A stretch of DNA of 64,000 nt, taken from the NCBI GenBank assembly GCA_041690255.1, contig JAWLHU010000010.1, positions 124,001-188,000 on the forward strand, given 5' to 3'. Of this stretch, positions 52,510 to 60,963 are shown piece by piece. Numbering within the stretch: the stretch's first letter is position 1; each line of letters opens with the position of its first letter. Source of the stretch: JAWLHU01 sp041690255 (GTDB taxonomy: Bacteria > Bacillota > Sulfobacillia > Symbiobacteriales > Symbiobacteriaceae). The position numbers were made by a program, and so were the translations under genes. The notes under the pieces were generated by a model. That model made no database searches, was not told the DNA's origin, and worked only from the letters and a program-made list of their open reading frames with translations.

Positions 52510-52537
52510 GCCAGGCACCGGTGGTCCGATGCCTGGC
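52510..52537 (-). terminator. hairpin between rpsP and khpA
   Basis: Perfect 8-bp arms GCCAGGCA/TGCCTGGC shortly after the rpsP stop, followed on the minus strand by TTTCG. Probably partial attenuation, since khpA needs read-through. Confidence 0.5.
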
Positions 52538-52548
52538 AACCGGATGAA

Positions 52549-52815
52549 TTACTTCTTGGCCTCGTCGTACTTCTTCATGACGCCAACCTGGGTGAGCAGG
52601 TTCTTGGCGGTATCGGTCGGGGTGGCGCCGTTGGCGAGCCACTTCAGGGCCTTCTCCTCGTCCACGTTCAGAATGGCCGGGGACTTGGTCGGGTTGTAGT
52701 AGCCGATCTCCTCAACGAAGCGGCCATCGCGGGGCGAGGTGGACTCGGAGACGACGAGCCGGTAGAAAGGAGCCTTCTTCATACCCATGCGCTTCAGGCG
52801 AATCTTCAGAGCCAT
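52549..52815 (-). CDS. rpsP: 30S ribosomal protein S16
   Basis: 88 residues with the characteristic IRLKRMGMKKAPFYRLVV start and GYYNPTKSPA. Confidence 0.97.
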   Translation of the reverse strand: MALKIRLKRMGMKKAPFYRLVVSESTSPRDGRFVEEIGYYNPTKSPAILNVDEEKALKWLANGATPTDTAKNLLTQVGVMKKYDEAKK

Positions 52816-52914
52816 CTGGGGTCATCCTCCTCATATCGATGAAAACGTTGCTTATATGTGTCTACCGCTTCCGATGGGAAGGGGCTTATCACCTGGGAGA
52901 GTGCGATCGGGCTC

Positions 52915-54282
52915 CTAGCGCCGGCCGAAGAGGCCGCCAAAACCCCCGCCGCCGGGCATCTTGGGCATCCGCCCGCCCTTCTTCATCATCTTTTCCATGC
53001 CGCCGAGCTGCTTCATCATCTTGCGGGTCTGCTCGAACTGCTTGATCAGCCGATGGACCTCGGCGATCGGCCGCCCGGAGCCCCTGGCGATCCGCTCCCG
53101 CCGCCGCACGTTGATAATGTCCGGCTTCCGCCGCTCCTTCGGGGTCATGGAGAGGATCATCGCCTCGACATGCTTCAGCTCTTTCTCGTCAATGTTGATG
53201 TCCTTGAGCTGGGCACCCATGCCGGGGATCATCTTCAAGATGTCCTGCAGCGGCCCCATGCGGCGCATGGCGTGCATCTGCTCCAGGAAGTCCTCGAAGT
53301 CGAACTCGGCCTTCATCATCTTCCGGGTCATTTCCTCGGCCTTTTTCTTGTCGACCTGCTCCTGCGCCTTCTCGATCAGCGTCAGGACATCGCCCATGCC
53401 GAGGATCCGGGAGGCCATGCGATCCGGATGGAAGGCCTCCAGGGCCTCCACCTTCTCGCCGACACCGACAAACATGATCGGCCTGCCGGTCACCTGCTTG
53501 ACCGAGAGGGCTGCACCGCCGCGGGTGTCGCCGTCCAGCTTCGTCAGGATCACGCCGTCCACGCCCAGCTTCTCGTTGAAGTGCTCGGCTGTGGTGACGG
53601 CATCCTGACCGATCATGGCATCGATCACGAGGAGGGTGTTGTGCGGATTGAGCAACCCCTTGATCTGGCGAAGCTCCTCCATCAGTTCCTCGTCGATCGT
53701 CAGGCGGCCCGCCGTGTCGACGATGATCACGTCCCGGTGATTCTCCGCGGCGTAATCGAATGCGCCCCTGGCGATCTCGACCGGGCTGACCTTGTCGCCC
53801 AGGGAGAAGACGGGTACCCCGACCCGTTCGCCCATGACCTCGAGCTGCTTGATCGCAGCAGGGCGGTAGATGTCAGCGGCGACCAGGAGGGGCTTCTTCC
53901 CCTCCTTCTTCAGCTTCAGGGCCAGCTTGGCGGCGTGGGTGGTCTTACCGGCACCCTGAAGGCCGCAGAGCATGATGATCGTCGGCGGGCGCTCCGGGAT
54001 CATCAGAGCAGCGTTCTCGCCACCCATGAGGGCGGTCAGCTCCTCGTAGACGATCTTGACGACCATCTGGCCGGGGTTCAGGGTCTCCATGACCTCCTGA
54101 CCGATCGCCCGCTCCTTGACCTTGTTCACGAACTCCTTGGCGACCTTGAAGTTCACGTCGGCCTCGAGGAGCGCCATGCGCACCTCGCGCATCGCTTCGT
54201 TCACGTCGGCCTCGGTCAGCTTTCCCTTGCCGGTCAGCCGCTTAAAGGCCTCCTGTAGTTTCTCGCCCAACGACTCAAACAT
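52915..54282 (-). CDS. ffh: signal recognition particle protein Ffh
   Basis: SRP54 GTPase that targets nascent membrane proteins. 455 residues: N domain, G domain with GLQGAGKTTHAAKLA (~108), DTAGRL, TKLDGDTRGGAALS, and the methionine-rich M domain (GGMEKMMKKGGRMPKMP) binding signal sequences and 4.5S RNA. Cotranscribed with ylxM. Confidence 0.97.
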   Translation of the reverse strand: MFESLGEKLQEAFKRLTGKGKLTEADVNEAMREVRMALLEADVNFKVAKEFVNKVKERAIGQEVMETLNPGQMVVKIVYEELTALMGGENAALMIPERPPTIIMLCGLQGAGKTTHAAKLALKLKKEGKKPLLVAADIYRPAAIKQLEVMGERVGVPVFSLGDKVSPVEIARGAFDYAAENHRDVIIVDTAGRLTIDEELMEELRQIKGLLNPHNTLLVIDAMIGQDAVTTAEHFNEKLGVDGVILTKLDGDTRGGAALSVKQVTGRPIMFVGVGEKVEALEAFHPDRMASRILGMGDVLTLIEKAQEQVDKKKAEEMTRKMMKAEFDFEDFLEQMHAMRRMGPLQDILKMIPGMGAQLKDINIDEKELKHVEAMILSMTPKERRKPDIINVRRRERIARGSGRPIAEVHRLIKQFEQTRKMMKQLGGMEKMMKKGGRMPKMPGGGGFGGLFGRR

Positions 54283-54326
54283 CGCGGTGCGTCACCCTTT
54301 CTGTCTGGCCGAGTTCCGGTCACGTT

Positions 54327-54668
54327 CTAGAGCTTGGAGGGCAGGCCGCTCTCGGCCTTCAGCTCCTCCAGCACCGCCCGGGCGCCGGGCAGGTCCTGGC
54401 TGTCCAGCGCCTGCTCCAGGCGGATCAGCCGGTCCTGGCGCTCCCGGTACTCCCGAAGGAAACCAAGCCGCTCCTCGTACTCGTGCAGCGCCGCCTCCGA
54501 CCGCTTGATCAAGTCGTGGACCGCCTGCCGGCTGACGCCCTCATTATCAGCGATCTCCGCCAGCGAGAGATCCTCCAGGAAGTATGCCTGGATCCATTCC
54601 TGCTGACGGACCGTCAGGAGCGTGCCGTAAAAATCGTAGAGCAGGGCGATGGTCGTGACATCTTTCAC
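54327..54668 (-). CDS. ylxM: YlxM-like SRP-associated helix-turn-helix protein
   Basis: A 113-residue protein with a sigma-factor region-4-like HTH (LAEIADNEGVSRQAVHDLIKRSE) typical of YlxM, which modulates SRP GTPase activity in streptococci. First gene of the SRP/ribosomal operon, with a consensus promoter. Confidence 0.92.
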   Translation of the reverse strand: MKDVTTIALLYDFYGTLLTVRQQEWIQAYFLEDLSLAEIADNEGVSRQAVHDLIKRSEAALHEYEERLGFLREYRERQDRLIRLEQALDSQDLPGARAVLEELKAESGLPSKL

Positions 54669-54698
54669 GGGCTCGCCCCCTTCCGATCACATAGACCG

Positions 54699-54784
54699 CT
54701 GTCAAGGAGATTAGGTTGACAGGGTTCTCACTTCGTTGATTATAGAGAGGGACCACGTGCCTGTCAAGGAAAACTCGTTGACAG
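54699..54784. repeat. duplicated inverted repeat CTGTCAA-N10-TTGACAG flanking the ylxM promoter
   Basis: Two 24-base copies at 54699-54722 and 54761-54784, both with perfect 7-bp arms and the same 10-base spacing, 62 bases apart centre to centre. The second covers the -35 hexamer of the ylxM promoter; the first lies at about +10 to +33. Confidence 0.8.
54739..54767 (-). promoter_or_regulatory. consensus promoter of the SRP operon
   Basis: Minus-strand TTGACA (54762-54767), exactly 17 bases, TATAAT (54739-54744): full consensus sigma-A promoter about 70 bases before ylxM. Confidence 0.9.
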
Positions 54785-54785
54785 C

Positions 54786-55745
54786 CTACAGCGTCTCCCA
54801 GCCGGGCCAGGCGTCGTCCTTCTTCAACTGGGGGATCTCCGTGCAGACCGAATCGTTGGTCGACACGGTCCAGGCGGCCACCCGGACCGCGGCCTCCGCA
54901 GCCCGCCGGATATCGGCGCCGCAGGCCAGGGCGTGGCTCAGACCGGCCACGAACGAATCGCCCGCCCCTGATGTATCGACCACCTCGACCGCCATGGCCG
55001 GGACATAAATAGGCTCGCCCATCCCCCGTTCGGCCACCACGCAACCCAGCGCTCCCAGGGTGACGACCACTTGGCTCGGCCCCCGGTCCATGATCGCCCG
55101 GGCGGCATGCTGCGCCGCCGGGATCGAGGCGACCGGGCTGCCCCAGAGTTCCTCCGCCTCCACCTGATTGCAGACGTAGGTGTGCAGACCCGCGATCAGC
55201 TCCGGCTTCCGGCGAATGCACTCCGAGTTGCCGGGCAGGCCGATCACCTTGACGCCCATCTCGCGGGCGTCTCGCAACGCCTGCTCAACTAGGGCGACCG
55301 AGAAGTCCAGCTCCAGCACGCAGTAACCGGCTCCCTCAAGAAGCCGCCGGCCGTGGCGGGCCCAGGCCTCCTCCTGGTAGCGCGTGTCCGGCACCTGGGA
55401 GATGGAGCAAGCGAGATCGCCATCGCGGTGGAGGATCGCCACCCACATACCCATGGACTCCGGGGCGGCACTGACCAGGATCCCGTCCGTTTCGACACCG
55501 GACTCCCGCAGGCGCGCCAGGACCTCCGCACCGATGCCCCCCTCCTGGACCGCCGAGGAGAATCGGACCCGGGAGCCCAGCAGAGCCATGGTCTCCGCCG
55601 TATTTCGACCCACCCCGCCGTGGAAGAACTGGGTCCGGCCTAGATTGCGCCCCTTGAAGTTCAGCTCGTTCTGCGGGAAGCACTTGAGATCCACGAAGAC
55701 GTTTCCGACGACGACGACCGGGACCGGGCTTGCTGTAAGGCTCAC
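54786..55745 (-). CDS. PfkB-family carbohydrate kinase
   Basis: A ribokinase-fold sugar or nucleoside kinase, 319 residues. N-terminal GGVGRNTAETMALLG substrate motif and C-terminal DTSGAGDSFVAGL with the catalytic Asp and anion hole are clear. Substrate not determined. GTG start overlaps the MazG-like stop (GTGA), so the two are coupled. Confidence 0.85.
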   Translation of the reverse strand: MSLTASPVPVVVVGNVFVDLKCFPQNELNFKGRNLGRTQFFHGGVGRNTAETMALLGSRVRFSSAVQEGGIGAEVLARLRESGVETDGILVSAAPESMGMWVAILHRDGDLACSISQVPDTRYQEEAWARHGRRLLEGAGYCVLELDFSVALVEQALRDAREMGVKVIGLPGNSECIRRKPELIAGLHTYVCNQVEAEELWGSPVASIPAAQHAARAIMDRGPSQVVVTLGALGCVVAERGMGEPIYVPAMAVEVVDTSGAGDSFVAGLSHALACGADIRRAAEAAVRVAAWTVSTNDSVCTEIPQLKKDDAWPGWETL

Positions 55746-56062
55746 GTCTCCTGATCCTTCCTTTGCCAGCGATTCTTGTCTCTCGCTTCGTATTTGGCGA
55801 TCACCCGGCGGAATGCATCCTCCAGGTCGATGTTCATCTGGTTGGCCATGGCGGCGACCACGAAGAGAATGTCACCCATCTCCAGGGCCAGGTCGCCGGT
55901 ATCCTCCGTGGGCTTCTTCGTCTTCGGTCCCCAGCGATGGTTCACCTCGCGGGAAAGCTCGCCTACCTCCTCGGTCAGCCGGGCCAGGTTGGCCAGGGGC
56001 TCCCAGTAGCCGAAAGGGGCGATCCAGCGGTCGACCTCCCTCTGCATCTCCTTCAGATCCAA
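55742..56062 (-). CDS. MazG-like nucleotide pyrophosphohydrolase
   Basis: A 106-residue all-alpha NTP pyrophosphatase. The metal site is seen in LTEEVGELSREV (EExxE) and LALEMGDILFVVAAMAN (ExxD). It may cleanse noncanonical dNTPs. TTG 56062 follows AGGAGGG by 8 bases; the frame open to 56098 is not preferred. Confidence 0.85.
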   Translation of the reverse strand: MDLKEMQREVDRWIAPFGYWEPLANLARLTEEVGELSREVNHRWGPKTKKPTEDTGDLALEMGDILFVVAAMANQMNIDLEDAFRRVIAKYEARDKNRWQRKDQET

Positions 56063-56203
56063 CCGGCTTCCCTCCTCTTGATCTTTATATTTTACCAAGC
56101 CAGGACAACCCCTGCCAGGGGTAGGTTCTGTTCACAGCAGGGGACTCCTCCCACGTGTCGAATTGAAACCTGTTCAACTAACAAGCTGATCAGGAGGGAG
56201 CCC

Positions 56204-56797
56204 ATGCCGCATCGTTTTGGTGCCGTGATCCTGGCGGCAGGGGAGTCCCGGCGGATGGGCCGCCCCAAGCAGCTCCTGCCCTGGGGTGAGACCACGGTGA
56301 TCGGGGCGGTCCTTGCCGCAGCGCAGCGGTCGCCCGTGGCGGAGATCGCCGTCGTCCTCGGACATCATGCGGATGCGGTCAGGGAGGCTGTCCGGACCGG
56401 TGATTCGCGCACCACCTGCACGCTCAACCCCCGCTACCACGAGGGGATGCTCTCCTCCGTCCAGGCCGGGGTTGCCGCACTCTCATTGGCCTGCGATGGC
56501 TTCTTTCTCTTCCTCGGCGACCAGCCCGTCGCATCGCCGGATGTGGCCCGGGCCCTGGCCGAGGCGTATCAGCCCGGCGCCATCCTGATCCCGACCTATG
56601 GCGATCGGCGGGGGCACCCGGGCCTCTTCTGCCTCTCCTTCCGGGAGGAGATCGGCCGGCTGGACCCAGCCGTGGGGCTGCGCCAACTGCAGCGGCGGCA
56701 TCCTGAAGCCGTCCGCGAACTGCCGGTAGGTGAACCGTGCATCCACATTGATCTGGATACCCCTGAACAATACGAACAGCACCGCCCCCGGAGGTGA
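56204..56797 (+). CDS. molybdenum cofactor cytidylyltransferase / MocA-like NTP transferase
   Basis: A 197-residue nucleotidyltransferase with VILAAGESRRMGRPKQLLPWG (G-rich NTP loop and Lys; shown whole it is 21 residues, so here only noted at residues 8-28) and LFLGDQPVASPD (metal Asp). MocA attaches CMP to molybdopterin for xanthine-dehydrogenase-type enzymes, matching the molybdenum hydroxylase genes opposite. Start ATG 56204 after GGAGGGAG. Confidence 0.85.
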   Translation: MPHRFGAVILAAGESRRMGRPKQLLPWGETTVIGAVLAAAQRSPVAEIAVVLGHHADAVREAVRTGDSRTTCTLNPRYHEGMLSSVQAGVAALSLACDGFFLFLGDQPVASPDVARALAEAYQPGAILIPTYGDRRGHPGLFCLSFREEIGRLDPAVGLRQLQRRHPEAVRELPVGEPCIHIDLDTPEQYEQHRPRR

Positions 56798-56805
56798 GAC
56801 CCGGC

Positions 56806-57582
56806 ATGCAGTGGCTCACGCACCTCAACGAGAAGATCAGCGCCTCCGAGCCGGTCGCCCTGGTGACCGTGGTCGGTACATCCACCGACCTCGCCCCCTT
56901 GCAGGGCAAGCACCTGGTCACCACCCCCGACACCCTGCTGGCCAGCGAGATAACCGATCTTACTCTGACCACACACCTGACCACCGTGGCCCGTGAGGCC
57001 CTGGAGGAGGGACGCCCCTTCACCCGCCAGACCCGAGGCCTGCGGGTCTACGTGGAACCCTTCCTGCCCCCGCCGGCCCTGGTGGTGGTCGGCGCCGGAC
57101 ACGTGGCCCAGCCCGTGGCCCATGTCGGCAAGATGCTCGGCTTCCATGTAACCGTGATCGATGACCGGCCCGCATACGCCAACGTGAATCGCTTCCCTGA
57201 GGCCGATCAGATCATCTGCGGTGACTTCGTCGCCACCCTCCGCGAGATGGCGCCCGGCCCCCGCCACCACCTCGTCCTCGTCACGCGGGGGCACCGGCAC
57301 GACATGGCGGCCTTGCAGGCCGTGATCGAGCGACCCGTGGCCTATATCGGCATGATCGGCTCCCGGACCCGGGTCGAGACCGTCTTTCAGCTCCTGAGGG
57401 ATGAAGCCGGCATCGATCCGGCCCACTTTGCCAAGGTCTGCGCCCCGATCGGGCTGGACATCGGCGCCCGGAGCCCCGCCGAGATCGCCCTCTCGATCGG
57501 CGCCGAGTTGGTCAGGCTCCGCCGGGGCGGCACGGGCGAATCCCTCTCCCGGCTGGGCCGGGACAAGGTGCACAGGAGGTGA
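56806..57582 (+). CDS. XdhC family protein, Rossmann-domain part
   Basis: A 258-residue XdhC-type maturation factor: short N-terminal XdhC/CoxI region, then a Rossmann fold with VVVGAGHVAQPVAHVGKMLGF (in part), VIDDRPAYAN and YIGMIGSRTRV. It delivers sulfurated Moco to the hydroxylase. ATG 56806 lies 10 bases after GGAGGT, which itself overlaps the stop of the preceding gene. Confidence 0.88.
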   Translation: MQWLTHLNEKISASEPVALVTVVGTSTDLAPLQGKHLVTTPDTLLASEITDLTLTTHLTTVAREALEEGRPFTRQTRGLRVYVEPFLPPPALVVVGAGHVAQPVAHVGKMLGFHVTVIDDRPAYANVNRFPEADQIICGDFVATLREMAPGPRHHLVLVTRGHRHDMAALQAVIERPVAYIGMIGSRTRVETVFQLLRDEAGIDPAHFAKVCAPIGLDIGARSPAEIALSIGAELVRLRRGGTGESLSRLGRDKVHRR

Positions 57583-57589
57583 GCCTTCC

Positions 57590-57904
57590 ATGGCCGATGC
57601 AGCGCTCTTTCGCATGATCCAGGACCTGCGGGCGACCGGGGAGGCGGCGGCCCTGGCGACGATCATCCACACCCGCGGGCACGCCCCCCGGGAGGTGGGC
57701 GCCCGGATGCTGGTCCTACGGGATGGTCGGACCTTCGGCACGATCGGCGGCGGCTGCGGCGAGGCAGATGTGCGCCGGATCGCCCTGGACCTGCTTGATG
57801 GCGGCCCGCCCGTCATCCACGAGGTCGACCTGCTGGACGACCCGTCCCTGCCCGATGGGGCCGTCTGCGGCGGGAAGATGGAGGTCTTTATTGAACGGGT
57901 GTAA
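57590..57904 (+). CDS. XdhC/CoxI N-terminal-domain protein
   Basis: A 104-residue protein matching only the first domain of XdhC: TIIHTRGHAPREVGARMLVL, IGGGCGEADV, and CGGKMEVFIE at the end with the two conserved Cys. Together with the preceding gene it makes a split XdhC pair. Its start follows AGGAGG by 10 bases; the longer overlapping frame upstream is the shadow of the Rossmann gene. Confidence 0.85.
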   Translation: MADAALFRMIQDLRATGEAAALATIIHTRGHAPREVGARMLVLRDGRTFGTIGGGCGEADVRRIALDLLDGGPPVIHEVDLLDDPSLPDGAVCGGKMEVFIERV

Positions 57905-57908
57905 AGCA

Positions 57909-57945
57909 GAGCGAAGGCCGTGGGAGTACCCCACGGCCTTCGCTC
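57909..57945. terminator. bidirectional terminator between xdhC pair and moaD-like gene
   Basis: Perfect 16-bp stem GAGCGAAGGCCGTGGG/CCCACGGCCTTCGCTC with a short loop, between the convergent genes; it ends one base before the moaD-like stop. Confidence 0.9.
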
Positions 57946-58212
57946 TTATCCCCCAGCGATCGCCGGCAGGAAGTGGACCTCGCTCGCCTCGCCCACCGGC
58001 GCCCGGAGGCCTTCGATCACCTCTTCGCCATCGACGGCGATCATCACGTGTGGATGAAGCGCCCCATCCGGCCCGCAGAGTCGCTCCCGCATACCCGGGA
58101 AGGCCTGCTCCAGGCCATCGATCAGCTCACGCACCGTGGCGCCGGCCACCTGGACCTGGGTCCGCCCGCCGGTCAGGTCCCGCATAAGCCCGGGGATGAA
58201 GACCCTCGCCAT
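57946..58212 (-). CDS. MoaD/ThiS-family sulfur carrier
   Basis: An 88-residue ubiquitin-fold protein ending in the Gly-Gly needed for thiocarboxylation, with VRELIDGLEQAFPGM and ALHPHVMIAVDGE. Probably MoaD-like for molybdopterin synthesis given the neighbours. Starts one base after the large-subunit stop. Confidence 0.88.
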   Translation of the reverse strand: MARVFIPGLMRDLTGGRTQVQVAGATVRELIDGLEQAFPGMRERLCGPDGALHPHVMIAVDGEEVIEGLRAPVGEASEVHFLPAIAGG

Positions 58213-58213
58213 G

Positions 58214-60472
58214 CTACCGGCTCCCGGCCTTCAGCAGGGCCATGCAGACCCGCTCCGGGTTCACGGGCAGCTCCGTAAAGCGCTGCCCCGTCGCCTGGCA
58301 GATCGCATTCGCCACCGCACCCGCCGGTGGCACGATGCAGACCTCGCCCACGCCCTTCACGCCGTACGGATGGTTCGGGTTCGGCACCTCGATCAGCACC
58401 GTCTCGATCATGGGCAGGTCGAGGGCGGTCGGGATCCGGTAATCCAGCAAGTTCGCATTGCGCAGGGTCCCATCGGACCCGTAGACGTACTCCTCGTTCA
58501 GGGCCCAGCCGATCCCCTGCGCGGAGCCGCCCTGGATCTGCCCCTCGACATAGCTCGGGTGGATCGCGCGGCCCACATCCTGGAACGCGGTATACCGGAG
58601 GATGGTGGTCTTGCCCGTCTCCGGATCGATCTCGACATCGGCGATGTGGACCGCAAAGCCGGGCGCCTGGCCCCTGGCGTTTACCGTGCCCACGGCGTGG
58701 ATGGGACCGCCGGTCCGGTTCATCTCCCTGGCGATCTGGGCGACGGTCAGGTGCTTCCCGGCGTCGCTCTTGGACACCACGCCCTTGCCGGGCATGAACT
58801 CGACCTCCTCCGGGCTGCACTCCCAGGTCCGGGCAGCCCGCTCGCAGAGCTGCCGCTTCGCCTCCTGGGCGGCGTTGTAGCAGGCCAGGCCGGTCGCGTA
58901 GGTCGTGCGGGAGCCGCCGGTCACATCGGTATAGCCGACGGAGTCCGTATCGGCCACGTAGGGCTTCACCTGGTCGTAGGGCAGGCCCAGCTCTTCGGCG
59001 ACGATCATCGCCATGGAGGCCCGGGAGCCGCCGATGTCGGTGGAGCCCTCGGCCAGATTGACCGTGCCGTCATGGTTGAAGCTGATATGGCTGGAGGAGG
59101 GGCCGCCGCCGTTGAACCAGAAGCCCGAGGCTACCCCGCGGCCCCGGTTCGGCCCGGTCAGCGGGCTGTTGTAGTGCTCGCTCTCCTTGACCGCCTGGAG
59201 CATCTCCACCAATCCAATGGCGCCGAACTTCGGGCCATAGGTCGCCTGATCACCGGGCCGGACGGCGTTCTTCAGCCGGAACTCGATCGGATCCATACCA
59301 AGCTGCCGGGCCACCTCATCGACCACCTGCTCGGAGGCGAAGGCGGCGTTGGTCCCGCCAGGCGCCCGGTAGGCGGAGGTGCGGGGCCGGTTGACCACCA
59401 CATCGTAGCCGTCGATCAGGACGTTCTCCGCCTTGTACGGGGCGAAGATCACGCCGGTGCCGGCCCCCACCGGCGAGCCCGGGAAGGCGCCCGCCTCGTA
59501 GTAGAGCTGCGCCTGCAGGGCGGTGATCACACCGTCCCTGGTGGCGCCCACCTTGGCCCGGATCACGGAGCCGGAGGTGGGGCCGGTCGCCTGGAAGACC
59601 TCCGCCCGGCTCATGGTCAGCTTGACCGGCCGGTTCGCCTTCCGGCTGAGCAGGACCGCCAGGGGCTCCATGTAGACCTGGATCTTGCCACCGAAGCCCC
59701 CGCCGATCTCGCAGGGGACCACCTTGATCTTGCCCAGCGGCAGGTCCAGGATCTCCGCCACCTGCGCCCGCACGCCGAAGGCGCCCTGGGTCGAGGTCCA
59801 GATCGTCACGGCGCCGTCCAGCCCCACCTGGGCGGTGGCGGTCTGCGGCTCAATGTAGCCCTGGTGGACCATGGCGGTGCGGAACTCCCGCTCCACCACC
59901 ACGTCCGATGCGGCGAAGGCGGCCTCCACATCGCCCCGGGCATGCTGCATGTGGGCGGCCACGTTCGAGACCTTGCCGGTCGGCTTGCCCAGCGACTTGG
60001 TGATCAGCCCTTCATGGAGAAGGGGGGCATCCTCCTTCATCGCTTCGAGCACATCGATCACCGGGGTGAGCACCTCGTACTCGACCCGGATCGCCTTGAC
60101 CGCCTCCTCCGCCACGTGAGGCGAGACGGCCGCGACCGCAGCGATCGCATGGCCGTGGAAGAGCGCCTTCTCGCCGGCCAGGATCATGTTCTGCATGTAC
60201 TGCTTCTCAATGGAGGACTCGCCCAGGTTGGCGACCCCTTCGGCCTGGACCTTGGGCATGTCGGCGGCGGTGACGGCGGCGTAGACACCGGGAATCGCCA
60301 GCGCCGGGGCCAGGTCGATCGACTTGATCCGCGCATGGGCGTGGGGGCTGCGCAGCACCTTGCCATGAAGGAGGCCGGGGAGCTGGACATCGGCCCCGTA
60401 AACGGCGCGACCGGTCACCTTCTCGGTGCCGTCAGGCCGGACAGGCCGGGTCCCTACGACGTCATAGGCCAT
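58214..60472 (-). CDS. molybdenum hydroxylase large (Moco-binding) subunit
   Basis: A 752-residue XDH/aldehyde-oxidase-family subunit. Moco motifs: IGGGFGGKIQ, TSAYRAPGGTNAAFASEQ, QGGSAQGIGWAL, and the catalytic Glu in GVKGVGEVC. The active-site loop is AYRAPGG, not the CSFR or GAGR loops of CO dehydrogenases, so CO oxidation is unlikely; the substrate may be a purine or another heterocycle. ATG overlaps the small-subunit stop by one base. Confidence 0.92.
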   Translation of the reverse strand: MAYDVVGTRPVRPDGTEKVTGRAVYGADVQLPGLLHGKVLRSPHAHARIKSIDLAPALAIPGVYAAVTAADMPKVQAEGVANLGESSIEKQYMQNMILAGEKALFHGHAIAAVAAVSPHVAEEAVKAIRVEYEVLTPVIDVLEAMKEDAPLLHEGLITKSLGKPTGKVSNVAAHMQHARGDVEAAFAASDVVVEREFRTAMVHQGYIEPQTATAQVGLDGAVTIWTSTQGAFGVRAQVAEILDLPLGKIKVVPCEIGGGFGGKIQVYMEPLAVLLSRKANRPVKLTMSRAEVFQATGPTSGSVIRAKVGATRDGVITALQAQLYYEAGAFPGSPVGAGTGVIFAPYKAENVLIDGYDVVVNRPRTSAYRAPGGTNAAFASEQVVDEVARQLGMDPIEFRLKNAVRPGDQATYGPKFGAIGLVEMLQAVKESEHYNSPLTGPNRGRGVASGFWFNGGGPSSSHISFNHDGTVNLAEGSTDIGGSRASMAMIVAEELGLPYDQVKPYVADTDSVGYTDVTGGSRTTYATGLACYNAAQEAKRQLCERAARTWECSPEEVEFMPGKGVVSKSDAGKHLTVAQIAREMNRTGGPIHAVGTVNARGQAPGFAVHIADVEIDPETGKTTILRYTAFQDVGRAIHPSYVEGQIQGGSAQGIGWALNEEYVYGSDGTLRNANLLDYRIPTALDLPMIETVLIEVPNPNHPYGVKGVGEVCIVPPAGAVANAICQATGQRFTELPVNPERVCMALLKAGSR

Positions 60473-60963
60473 TACGCCTCCACCTCCTCAGCGTTCATCC
60501 GCTGGGCGGCATCGAGCACCGCCCGGACGATCTTGTCATACCCGGTGCAGCGGCAGAGGTTGCCCGCCAGGAAGAGCCGGACCTCCTCCTCGGTCGGGGC
60601 GGGATTCTCATCCAGCAGCGCCTTGGAGGCGACCAGGAAGCCCGGGGTGCAGATCCCGCACTGCAGGGCCGCATGCTCCAGGAAGGCGACCTGGAGCGGG
60701 TGGAGCTTTCCTCCCTCGGCCATGCCCTCTACGGTGCGAATCTCGCGCCCCTCGGCCTCCACGGCCAGCACGAGGCAACTGTTGACGACCCGGCCATCGA
60801 TCAGGACCGAGCAGGCGCCGCAGTTCCCGTTCCCGCAGCCCTCCTTGGTACCGGTCAGTTTCAGTTCATCGCGCAGGACCTCAAGCAGGCTCTGGCGGGG
60901 CTCGCAGAGGAACTCCATGCCCTGGCCGTTGATCTTGGTGGCGACAGCGATCTTCTTAGGCAT
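60472..60963 (-). CDS. molybdenum hydroxylase small (2Fe-2S) subunit
   Basis: A 163-residue electron-transfer subunit with two clusters: plant-type CGNGNCGACSVL...C and helical-bundle CGICTPG...CRCTGY. Passes electrons between Moco and FAD subunits. Overlaps the FAD subunit gene by 8 bases. Confidence 0.95.
   Translation of the reverse strand: MPKKIAVATKINGQGMEFLCEPRQSLLEVLRDELKLTGTKEGCGNGNCGACSVLIDGRVVNSCLVLAVEAEGREIRTVEGMAEGGKLHPLQVAFLEHAALQCGICTPGFLVASKALLDENPAPTEEEVRLFLAGNLCRCTGYDKIVRAVLDAAQRMNAEEVEA

Noticed and set aside
58214..60472. CO dehydrogenase large subunit (coxL)
   Set aside because: The active-site loop is AYRAPGG, lacking the CSFR or GAGR signatures of form I and form II CoxL proteins.
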